NCBI RefSeq assembly: GCF_030867145.1
Contig: NC_134431.1
Location: forward strand, 8,943,089 to 9,007,088
Length of the DNA: 64,000 nt
DNA from: Opisthocomus hoazin
Lineage: Eukaryota > Chordata > Aves > Opisthocomiformes > Opisthocomidae
Reading direction: 5' to 3'
Shown here piece after piece: positions 23,433-33,307 of the stretch (position 1 is the first letter of the stretch; the number at the start of each line of letters is the position of its first letter). Under the pieces are notes generated by a model. The model saw only the letters and a program-made list of their open reading frames with translations, did not search any database and had not been told where the DNA came from. The position numbers were made by a program, and so were the translations under genes.

Positions 23433-23774
23433 TTAGTTTCTCACAGAGTTTTGCTCCTCCTTGTGCTTTCTGGACAGCTTCCTGTAGAGGTAAAGTGCTC
23501 GCTCCTCCTCCCAGCTCTCGAAGAAGGTGCCGGCGATCTTTCTGCACAGGCGGTGTGCGTAGGTTTCCAGGAACACAGTGGTGTAGAGGATGCAGAAGAG
23601 CAGCCCCATGACGAGCAGCACGGAGGGGTTGGGAGGCTTCGGGGGGCTGATCCTGCAGTGGGCAGAGCTGAAGATCAGATAGTGGTGGTAGCTTTTTTCA
23701 AAGTCCTGAACTGGCAATTCTTCGTAAGGAAGCTGTAAAAGGTTCAAAAGATAGGGCAGGATCCCTATTTTAGC
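23433..23774 (-). CDS. OCSTAMP: OCSTAMP coding exon 3 (residues 364-476, stop)
   Basis: The acceptor TTTCAG precedes position 23774, and the frame enters in phase 0 as AKIGILPYLLNLLQ. It holds the last membrane segment and the conserved cytosolic block, and ends with TAA at 23435-23433. Confidence 0.95.
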   Translation of the reverse strand, partial: AKIGILPYLLNLLQLPYEELPVQDFEKSYHHYLIFSSAHCRISPPKPPNPSVLLVMGLLFCILYTTVFLETYAHRLCRKIAGTFFESWEEERALYLYRKLSRKHKEEQNSVRN

Positions 23775-26755
23775 CTGAAATAAACAGAGTTAAAGTTAAA
23801 TGGGGTAAGAACAAACCAAAATCAACAGGTTACTACAAAAACATCAGACTGGGGGTGTGTAATCACCATTACAGCTTGTTTGGGTGCATCAAGAGAAAGG
23901 CACTGAAGTACCTACACACTTCAGGTGCAGCGAGAATAACAGCATGATGTGTAGCTGCTGAGTATGCAGCACGGTGATACACGGTCCTGTCATCCTTACC
24001 TGCTGTTACAGAGATTGTAACATGTATTTGCTATGTGAGATTTACGATGAAAGACATAATCCAGACAGCAGTATTAGTGGCAGTATATTTGAACATTAGA
24101 GTTTTTTTCTAAGCCCTGATTATTTTACTGTAAATTAATCATAAGCAGGTATCTGGGCTAAGGAACCCCTGGGGCTGGGGAGGGAGGGAGGGAGGCTGCA
24201 TGGTAGAAGAGAAAATCTAAAACACTAAATCAGAACCAGTCCAGATAAGGGGTATTAAAATAGATAGAAACTGGGGAGGTTTGTGAAAAGGATTGCACAG
24301 GGTGACAACAAAGCCAGTGAGCAGGACTTGCTCCCTAAAGGACAGCCAGTGTATTCACCTGCTTCCCCCTTCCTTTTGTGCTTGCGCCCACTCTGTGCTG
24401 CTGGGATGCCTGTTCCTCCACCCTGCCTAGGGAAGGGACCTGGAGATACGGGGATGTCTGACTGCCACGCGCTAGCAGCGTCTTTGCAGTGTGAGGCACT
24501 GTTTGCTCCCCTCCTCGCTCCCAAGGGGCTGTAACTTGGAGCGCGTACGTGCTGCTGTTTGGTGCGTTGGAGGGAGCAACTGAGGCTGTGCCTCTACCTC
24601 CTCCCCCCCAAGCTTGTTACGTTGCTGCTGCGGAAGGAAGTAAGGATTGTGTAAATAAGGCTACAAAGTCCGCAGTCCCCAGCGCTGCCTCCCGTGACAT
24701 GATACGCTGCGGGGTCCCCACGCAGGGAAGGAGAGGGGACCCCAGTACTTACACTGTATTTGATGCTGAGAGTGACAGGCACCACGGAGAACTGAGCCGC
24801 CTTTCTCACCGCAGTGTCTGCCACGCTGAATGCGAAGTGGTCCATCGCCACGACCACCAGCATCAGCATCAGGGCCACAGTGAGGAGCATGGCTTGCACG
24901 AGGCACAACATCACTTCTTCCCGGGAAAACTTCAAGCCTGTTGGTCGAATGAAGTTTTTGGATGAGCCCACCAGCAGATGAGCTGCTTTTCTGTCCACAG
25001 CTAAGCGCTCCAGCTTCTTGGTGATGTAAAAATTGTCAAAGCAGAGGCTGGTGAGATAATTTTTCAAATACCAGGTGGACTCAAAACAGAGATAGAGCAT
25101 GGAGAAGCCAGCGACCAGCTTGTTGCCTACTCGTACAGAGTCTTTGACCAGTACCTCAGCAGCCAAAAAGTCCCTCCCAATTTTCTCACCAGCAAGGTGC
25201 AGTTGTTGGTAAATCAAGGAGCTGTTCTTTAGCAATGAAAACTGAAAATGTCCATTCATAGGCTTATAAATATTAATGGAATGAGCAGTCTCTTGGATTG
25301 CATCCCCAAACTCCCAGGAAGCTGTGTCTAGCAGAGCAGTTGAGTTCAGAAGACTCTCAGCGGAATTCTTGCAGATGCACTTAATAACCTGCAGTATGGT
25401 TTTAATGTTGCTTATGATGTTGGGTGTTATGTTAACCACTACTATCATGCTGCAGGTCGACAAGAGAAGCTTCCGGCCTTGTTTGGTACCTAATGTTGGC
25501 ATGATCATACTGAAGACACAACGGGCTGGATGCACCAAGAAAAGGGTCAGGAGAAGGAGCAGACTGAAGGGGATGGCCATTGCAACAGAGAAATGCCAGG
25601 AGTACTCCAGGGAAGCAAACATCCAGTTGTAAAAGAGGCCACCTGTCACCGCTGTAATGCAGGAACACTGCAGAAACAAGGTCCACAGCTCTCTGCCATT
25701 TGCTGGGACTGGCTTGGAGTAAACCGACCATAGGTCTGCTGTGGTCCTGCACACCTTTGGGAACAGAAAGTCTTCACAGTAGACACGGGCTCTCATCCTG
25801 TGAAAACAACAAGTACCAGGATGTTAGCAGGGGAAGTATGGAAAAGCACTACTAAGGGGGCTTGCTTGAGATGCTCGCCCATGGGTCTTTACAATGTCCT
25901 TCTCTGAGTGCCTCTGGTCTCGCTTCTCAACTGCTCTGCTAACCTAAGAGGCTGGGACTGAGATCTTCCCTAGAAGCATGCAGGACAGGAAAGTTCAAGG
26001 CATTTCTTGAAAGATCAAATAACAACTACAGTGCAACTGCTCCTCCTCTAATGCAAGCACAGGAAAGCATTGTATTATTCTACAAAAATCATAATGAAGT
26101 CATTCAGAGGGCTGACCTCATTGACAGTGGCTGAGCGTGTCTTTAGTGGTTATTCAGAGGATGCTGGAAGAAGGAGGAGGCGGCTCCTGTGGAAATCATT
26201 AGACCGGCTCTGTAATTAAAAGGTGTTCAATGGATAAGAGGCAGTAGAGTGGGAGGTTCTTCTCTCCCTGCCTCTGCAGAGGAGACCAAACAAAAATCTG
26301 CAGGTTTAAGAGTGACAAACACAGAACCGATCAGAGAAAACAGTCCCACGCTGAGACTCCAGTGCCAGAGGAAATCTCCAAGGACAAGAATTTGGCCATT
26401 GCAGACAGGATGAAATGTCCCATAAAGCTATTTAAATATCCAGTGAAAACAAACATATGGGAAGGAATATAATTTCTCAGGCCTCACATCTGGAGTGACT
26501 CTCCAGAGACCAGAAAACCTGGTGGGGAGAAGCAGCCTCTCCCCAGGATTAAACCCAGTCAGGCCATCCCCATCTCCCCCGCCCAACAGAAGCCTCAGTT
26601 ATCCTTTGAGGGAGAATTTTGATTAGCGAAGGAGGTTTCTGAATGGAAAAAGGCCATGTAACAGCTATCAAGACAGAGGGAAGGAGAGGGATTAAAGCAG
26701 ACATTACATACCCAGTGGCAAAGAGGTGACCCAGTCTTGCTCGAAAGCTCTCCAT
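23433..26755 (-). CDS. OCSTAMP: OCSTAMP, osteoclast stimulatory transmembrane protein (joined CDS, 3 exons)
   Basis: A multi-pass membrane protein of the DC-STAMP family that promotes cell-cell fusion of osteoclast and macrophage precursors downstream of RANKL. The joined CDS runs 26755-26712, 25797-24753, 23774-23433; both introns are GT-AG. It totals 1431 nt, or 476 residues plus stop, in one continuous frame. The N-terminal SKPVPA (residues 42-47) and the split Gly15 codon match the mammalian protein. Membrane segments are visible at about 53-75, 84-104, 320-340 and 413-432. The fusion-domain C-terminus (residues from 364) has the AGTFFESWEEER block matching the mammalian family. The protein ends soon after this block, shorter than human OCSTAMP as I recall it, which has a longer tail. 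The start has a good Kozak context (A at -3, G at +4). In order and strand it is followed downstream by the TRHR-like gene and preceded by SLC13A3. Confidence 0.95.
24753..25797 (-). CDS. OCSTAMP: OCSTAMP coding exon 2 (residues 15-363)
   Basis: The large central exon. The acceptor is CAG before 25797, and the donor GTAAGT starts at 24752. It begins with one base completing Gly15 and then an ATG that naive ORF calling takes as the start. It carries most membrane segments and sequons such as NSS and NST. Confidence 0.95.
26712..26755 (-). CDS. OCSTAMP: OCSTAMP coding exon 1 (44 nt, residues 1-15)
   Basis: ATG at 26755-26753 encodes MESFRARLGHLFAT, then GG and a GTATGT donor at 26711. Joining to exon 2 keeps the frame and completes a Gly codon at the same place as in the mammalian protein, where LVKTG precedes the junction. 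It is supported by frame, splice consensus and homology, but it is short. Confidence 0.85.
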
Positions 26756-29700
26756 GCTCCAGTGCCTTATTGCTGAGAGAGAATCCTGGATGCAGGTGCT
26801 GGGAGACGCAGGATGGGAAACCAAGGCAGCTGGCATCAGAGAGCCAGCACTCAAAAAAAAAAAAAAAAAAAAAGACCTTTTAAGGCAATTCAGATCAGCA
26901 ATGCTGGCAATTCCTGAAGCGTGTAGGCAAACCTGGTGTGTGAAGCTCAAGGAATAACTGTGCTACAGGGCACAGCCAGGATGCACAGCACTGCTTGGGC
27001 ATTACACTTCTTCTGATCTTACTGTTGTTGCGGAGGCTTATTTTCATGACACATAGCTGAAAAAAAATGAGTCAATGGCATATGGACTGACAAAGATGGA
27101 ACAAGCATCACATGGAACGTGGGGTGTCACCACCCGTTGTGGGGAAATCAGCTGTCTCATTCCAGCTGACTTGTCGTCCCACTGCCCACTAGCGAGCAGC
27201 AAGGTTGAGATTTCTGCCAGAGAGAAGGGAAGCTTTTCCTCTTTCAGATATTACTCATGGCACAAAGGGCATGGTAGGATCCAGCAAACCATGTTCTGAG
27301 AATTGTTCACCTTTTCTGGCAGGCTGCTGTTCCCTGCTGAAACAGTGAGCTCATGTGCCGGATACACAAACTGCTTAACGGCTCGTCTCATAGTCCTAGC
27401 AGAGGAAGATTTAGCTTCAAGCTTGAACCTTTCCCAATTCCCTATAGCCAGAAAATCCACTAAAAAGCAGGCCCTGCCACAGGCAGGATTCCCAAAGCGC
27501 TGAGAAGCTCCCAGAAGTGCAAGCCAGGACATGTGGTCCCCATGGGACCAGCTCGCCTGAACCCTGGGATCTGCAGGGCCCAGATCTTCAGCCACTAAAC
27601 TCACTTGCCAGGAGACAAGGACCAGCCTGTGGGGTTTGCTCCTCAGCTGTGCTTCCAACAAAGAGGATTCCCCCTCCTCCGATCAGCTGGCAGACAAGAA
27701 ACACGTACCACCGCTGCCTACCCTCTCGCACTGAGCTCCCGCTTTACAGGAGCCTTCCCTGGCTCCCACCAAACCCACTCCCTTGCCAGACACTCTCACA
27801 CTAAGCCACGGCTTGTGGGCAAAGGCGACACAGCTCATCCAGCCGCCGATGAGCCCTCGCCTTATGGCGACCCGCTGTCCTGTGCTGAGCCGAGCCCTCC
27901 TGCCGGATGGGAACCGCCGGGCCCCCGGGATGTTCTCATGCTTCCCTGGGCGGGAGAGGGCAAAGGGCTGGAGGTCAGCCCTGTCCTGGCTGCCCCCGGG
28001 GATGGAGCACATGGGGGTCTGCTCTTTAGCGAGCGGTGGGAGAGCAGCACCTTCCCCAGGGGACATGGCCAGACCCCACAGCAGTGGCAGTGGTTTGAGG
28101 ACGAGCAATCATGAGCACAGGCAGGCAGAGCAAACCTCTGCCAGCTTTCTGCCCGCTTCCTCAGCCCTGCCTGAAGGTACCAGACAAGGTCCTTTCCACC
28201 CTTGCTGCTTCACGCAACAACTCTGCTTTGTTGCTAGAGTTTTTCTTTTTCTCACATGGCTGGTAGAGCAAAAGTTTCTTCCTGGTGCCTTGGAGCACAG
28301 ACACCGAACGGGAAACTCTGACTGGCTCCAGCTGGGAAGAGGCACCAGCCAGGCGGGCGTGAAAGAAGTGCCATTTGTTTGGAGCATCCATAGCAATTGC
28401 TTGCACAGGCCATGAATTAGGTCTTAAATTCAATTTGCAGACTATAAAAGGCCACCCCAAAAGGCCCATTGCTGTATATGGAAAACGCATCAGGATTTCC
28501 TTAATCAGTGTTCTGAGACTAAACTTCTTTCTCGCTGTATTTCTGAGCTAACTGATTTCACCAGCCCCTGGGACCCCATCCAGGCTAAGCAGGTAGCTTT
28601 CTGGGCAGAAAAAAATACGTTAGCAATGAAGAACAAAAAAAACTCAAGTCCACAACATAGTGATGATGTTTTCCGAGCCTGCCGCATCATCTGGCAAAGG
28701 AGAGCCGGAGGGGCGAGGGCTGGGGAGCAGGACCCGGGCAGGACCGCGCATCTCGGCGAAGCAACTGTGACATCTTGCGGCCACATCCTGCTGAAGTGCC
28801 TCAAGGTCTGTCTGCTTTTCAGCTCAGAAACCAAAGTCTGTGAGTGGGAGACTTCTAAGGAAAACTCAGAAAGCGAAGGAGAAACGGGAGGCTGGAGAGC
28901 CGGTGATGGGGATGCGTACGCTGCATCCCCCGGGATGGTCTGAGGTGCCTTTTCCCACCTCGTGTCCCTGGGGATCTTGTGGCCCAGCTCCCAGGTGGTA
29001 TAAAGGGGCTTTGCTTTCTTCACAAGCTCCAGTCTCTATAGAGCTCAAGCTACAAAATTTTTTAACATCCCTGATTTAGACTTTTTAACATTACAGTAGG
29101 AGACCAAGAGACCCACACTCCTGCACCTAGCTTGCTGTAATATAACACAGCGACAGAGGGTTTCGTTTGTATCGCAGCCAGAGAGCATAGCCTGGCTGTG
29201 CTCCGATTAGGGGTGGTGACTGAGTTGTATCGGCCAGGACACAGATTTTAAATCCCTTTCCCCTTTGTCAACTGTCGTGCTCACAGAGCTGGTCTCAGGG
29301 CAGTCGGAGCAGGAGCCTCTTGCCAAGACACCTGCCAGTTCAGCCTGCAGTGAAGGGTAACCCCGCGGCGGCGGTGATGACGGGAGGGGGTGCCACGTAA
29401 TGGAGCAGCTGCATCACGGGTAGAGCAGGGGGTACGTGAACTCTACAGCTTAAGATAATGACTGGGTAAAGAAGATGAACAGGAGGTGAAAAACAGGGTG
29501 ATTTAAGGCTGAAGACATTTCTCCATCGCAATATCATCAGCACCTGCTGATCATGTTATTCTACCAATTCAAGAAATTGAGGGTGTGGGGAAGATTAGCC
29601 CATTAGTGGTGATTCTTTGCTTATTAAATCACATGCAAATGAACAATTTATGGTGATACAGAGCCAGGTCATGTCTTCGGTTTCTGCTATAAAAATACAG

Positions 29701-31650
29701 AAAAATCCCAGCAACATCCTTTCAGTGACTGACGAGGGATAAATCTGATATGGGAACCAAGGCTATCTAACCTGCAATAGCTGAATTTCCCCTATCATGC
29801 TGGGCTTTCATTTGTTTCTGGAATATTTCCCTTTCTCTCCTGAACTGCCAGCATTGCTGCCGAGTGCAAACCAGCTGAGCGCAGCCCCAGGATCACTCAC
29901 CGCCTTAAAGCTCTTCTGTGTGAACAGTTTGTAAAGCAACTTGAATGCTTCGGGGATAAAAGACACTAGAAACGCTTTCCTACTGTAAATAAACCAGGAT
30001 GATTTTCCTCCAAGCGTCTCAGGAGAATATGTGGCTGTTGGTCCAGGATTGGATGGGGAACATCAAAGGAGTAAAGCAGAGATATTCTGGATGTTGAATT
30101 CCAATGAGAGTGGCATTTCCTGTTAATTAAAATTCACAAACAGGCTGCTAATGTGAATAGCATTTGTGGTGGTTGTTGGATTTTTACATTCCTGAAGAAA
30201 TGATGCATAGGCAGGCAAAGTTCCTTTAAAATAACATAGCTGAAGTCACAGAAGGTTAGTACAGCACTTGAAATGCTCTTTCCTGGGAATTTTCCTATCT
30301 GTACTCACATCACAGACCGTTGAAGAATAACAGTGTTGACTTACCGTGAAGAGCTTCTTTTGGCAAATTTTAGTACTAGCAGCAGCAAATGGAGTTAGAA
30401 ATTACTCACAGGCCAGTTCACCCTTAAACCCCAGAAACATCAAATCTTAAAATCTCCATCTGAAAAAACATTTTAAAAAAATCAAGCATGCCAGAGTAGT
30501 CCTGCTCTCACAGATACCTGGATATGAAAAAGCAGAATAAGGTAATGCTGTTATCCACATACCTTAAATCAGGTCCCAGGGCTGAGAAGCCCTGGGAAAT
30601 GCAGAGGCTGCTGATAGAGCTGGCAGAAGTCAGGTCCTTGACTAAAGTGGATGCTTAGGATCCAGGTGCTCCTCACACCTTTCCCAGGTCTGCCCAGGCC
30701 CCATTGTGTGACTGTGGGTAAGTCACCGATCTGCTCTCCGCCTCATTTTCCCGTGTCCAGCGTGGAGATAATAAACCTTCCCTGGCTGTGTTTGTGAAAT
30801 ACCTTCCAAACTCTGGACAGAAAGTGCCAAAGAAGTGCCAGGACACTGGGAGCGATTTTTGGGGACTTCTATACAACCTCTGTGGTCTTAGTTCTGCTTT
30901 CACGCCCAAGTAACTGGATTCAACTAGGACACACCGGGCAAGAGCTGAGACCTTAAATCCATGACCCCCTACATCTGCAGCAGAGCCGTACTGGATGTTA
31001 CCCTTTGAGCCTCGAAATTAGATGATCCAAAGGCTCTCACTGCCTGTCCTCCAGGCTGCAGGGATGGAGGCAGACCTGTGCCAGTGACCGATTCCGATCC
31101 CCGGCAGCTCTAGCCATGGCAGGGCAGCGGGATAGCACGGCTCCTTCCTGCGGCTCCCTGCCACGCAGGGCACAGCCCGTTCCCTGGCCCCGGGACAGCG
31201 ACACCATCCCGGTCACGGGACAGCTGGCTAGGAAAGCAAACTGCTGTGAGCGATTTTCCCTCTGCCATTCAGCCCATCTTCACTAAGGTATGATGAGGAG
31301 CATCCATGCAGAACGACAGTGCCCAAACCCACCGTGCAGCCGGCACGGAGCTGCCCTGGGGAAGCGGGACATTGATACTGGGTATCCCCAGCAAAGGCAG
31401 CTGCCGGTGCTGCACCTCTTTAGCACAGTAGCCCTGAGATGCTGGGCTAGGAGCCTTCCCAGGCTAGTTGCTCCTCTGCTTAACAGGGCTCCATTTTTGG
31501 CTCAGACTGGAAAGGAAACCTCACTGCCCTCCTGCTCCTCCTGGGGATCCACTGCCCAAATCAGGGGGGTAAGCTAGGGGAGGGGGAGGCTAAGGCTTTG
31601 CTTTTCTTCTCTCCATCTACAGAGCAAAGAGGACAATGTGATGTGCTAAC
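26756..31650. other. Intergenic DNA upstream of OCSTAMP, no gene recognised
   Basis: This contains a 21-base A tract at 26853-26873, about 100 bp upstream of the OCSTAMP start. A GC-richer block lies at 27.5-28.1 kb with chance open frames on both strands. An AT-rich block around 29.56-29.70 kb holds an exact octamer ATGCAAAT at 29633-29640. No exon or RNA gene is recognised. The OCSTAMP promoter should lie just to the right of 26755, but no core element is obvious. Confidence 0.45.
26853..26873. repeat. Poly-A tract (A21)
   Basis: An uninterrupted run of 21 As, which is a T tract on the OCSTAMP coding strand, about 100 bp upstream of its start codon. Confidence 0.95.
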
Positions 31651-31658
31651 AAATGTGC

Positions 31659-31664
31659 TTTATT
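31659..31664 (-). terminator. SLC13A3: Candidate SLC13A3 polyadenylation signal (AATAAA)
   Basis: Minus-strand AATAAA followed by a T/GT-rich stretch, 1.46 kb downstream of the SLC13A3 stop codon. It is a plausible 3' end for the SLC13A3 transcript, but transcript data would be needed and nearer weak signals cannot be excluded. Confidence 0.3.
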
Positions 31665-31690
31665 GTACATTTTCCACAATCATTACGGGC

Positions 31691-31767
31691 TTTCTTGAAC
31701 TTATGGATTTTCTTGAACATTAAAAATTTTCTTGAACATTAAGGATTTTTTTTTTTTTTTTTTTTTT
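31691..31767. repeat. Tandem TTTCTTGAAC repeat ending in T22
   Basis: TTTCTTGAAC starts at 31691, 31708 and 31728, giving three units of 17-20 bp. The array runs into an uninterrupted run of 22 Ts (31746-31767). It lies about 1.4 kb downstream of the SLC13A3 stop and probably falls inside its 3' UTR. Confidence 0.85.
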
Positions 31768-33121
31768 AACTTGACTGATCAAAGTTCCCCATTCAACTGG
31801 TTTTGGCGGTTTTTGGTTCAACCTCCCCAAGTCCCTACCTACCATGTGACCCCCCTAGGGTAATCCCCTGCAGCAGCAGCTGTGGCTGGTGAGCATCTCC
31901 CAGCCAGCTCTCTCACCAAGCCCCAGAGTTTATCAGCAGCATAGAAGTAGAGGGTGTGCGCTGGATCCCTACCCTGGGCCAGTCTGCCTTGCCCGCTCCA
32001 CCAGTTTAGACCATCAGAGAAAACTGTCTCAGCACAGGGATCCAGTTACTCACCTTCCCTAAACCAAGAATCAGATCCTTCATGTTTCACTCCATCTATT
32101 TCAATGATTGATCTTTTAAATTAAATATTTTAGGTTTTTACAGAAAAAAAAATCGGATAAAATGGTGATTAAAATCACAGTCAATTTGCAATGCTTTCAT
32201 TGAAAGTACCCAAGCAACCTGATCTAAAAAGATGTTAAGAATCAAAGCCTGTTTTTCAGAAATGTCAGTAATATTCCAATGCAACTTGCCCACTGACCTG
32301 TGACTCAGCGGGTCGCTCATGAGTGAGTCAATCTCACAAACCTAAGACTGGCCACATTCACCAACGGTGAAACACCACCGATGTCCAAAGTTATGTCAGA
32401 AATTAATTTGGTCCCAAGCTCCCATCTGTGTACTCAGTGCAAAGAACCAGGCAGCAATTACTGTCCCAGGTTTTCAAAACACTGAATGTTTGGAAACAAA
32501 CTCTTGCCTTCCTGTTTCCAAAGCATGGAGTAACGCACCGAGTCCTGCCGACACATTTCCTGAATCATCCCTTCACGCACAAACCTGAAGAAATAGTCTT
32601 CATCCTCCATGAGAGAATTACTCATGAGATGGTAATGAGACCCTGTCCTTCACATCCCGCTAGAAGCACCTGGCCACGCCGCCTCCCCTGGGTCAGATTC
32701 TGATACGCTCACTCACATTGGGTTGCACGTAAATAATCCAGTTGCCTCCACCCTGTTCCCAGGGCTACTCTCCAAAATGAGGTAGGGTATCAGAAGCTAG
32801 AGCAGCAAAGCTCGCTAGCTTTCATGAGGGGAGAGGCAGCTACCCTAAGATTCTTGATGCCTACAGGGATGTCCAGTTAACAACCACCTACGACAGATGG
32901 ACTCTGGGAGAGTCTGATTGGTAACTGTGGAAGGTGGGGAACGATCATCAGAAAAAGTAACAAATGGATGTTGCGACACTGACCAGTATTTTTAAAAATA
33001 AAATTAAACCAGAGGGGCCCACACAGTGTGAGCAGCCATGTGGCTTTCTTCCTGCGCATACTCTGACGATTCCAGTGCCCAAGGCCTAAGCGAGAGAGTC
33101 CTTCTCCAGGGGTGGCTTTGT

Positions 33122-33307
33122 TCATATTTTATTTAGTGCACTTAAAGTGACATTCTCTACAGCTGTCAAGAGTGAGGTTGCATTTTCCACATGGATGTTG
33201 GCCCATGCAGGGAAGGTCCCCAGCTGGAAGATGCTCTTGGCCCATGTGTTCATAGCCAAGCTAAGAAGCAGAACTCCCATAAGATTCATGAGCAACCCAG
33301 TTCTTGC
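33122..33307 (-). CDS. SLC13A3: SLC13A3 coding exon 13 (residues 545-605, stop)
   Basis: The acceptor TTTGTAG precedes 33307. The exon encodes the last membrane segment ([17 protein letters not shown]) and the extracellular tail with NAT (586) and NVT (596). TGA is at 33124-33122, and an AATAAA overlaps the last codons. Confidence 0.97.
   Translation of the reverse strand, partial: ARTGLLMNLMGVLLLSLAMNTWAKSIFQLGTFPAWANIHVENATSLLTAVENVTLSALNKI

Noticed and set aside
27605-28415. Overlapping 140-210 codon frames on both strands
   Set aside because: Mutually overlapping frames in a GC-richer block, low-complexity translations, no family resemblance.
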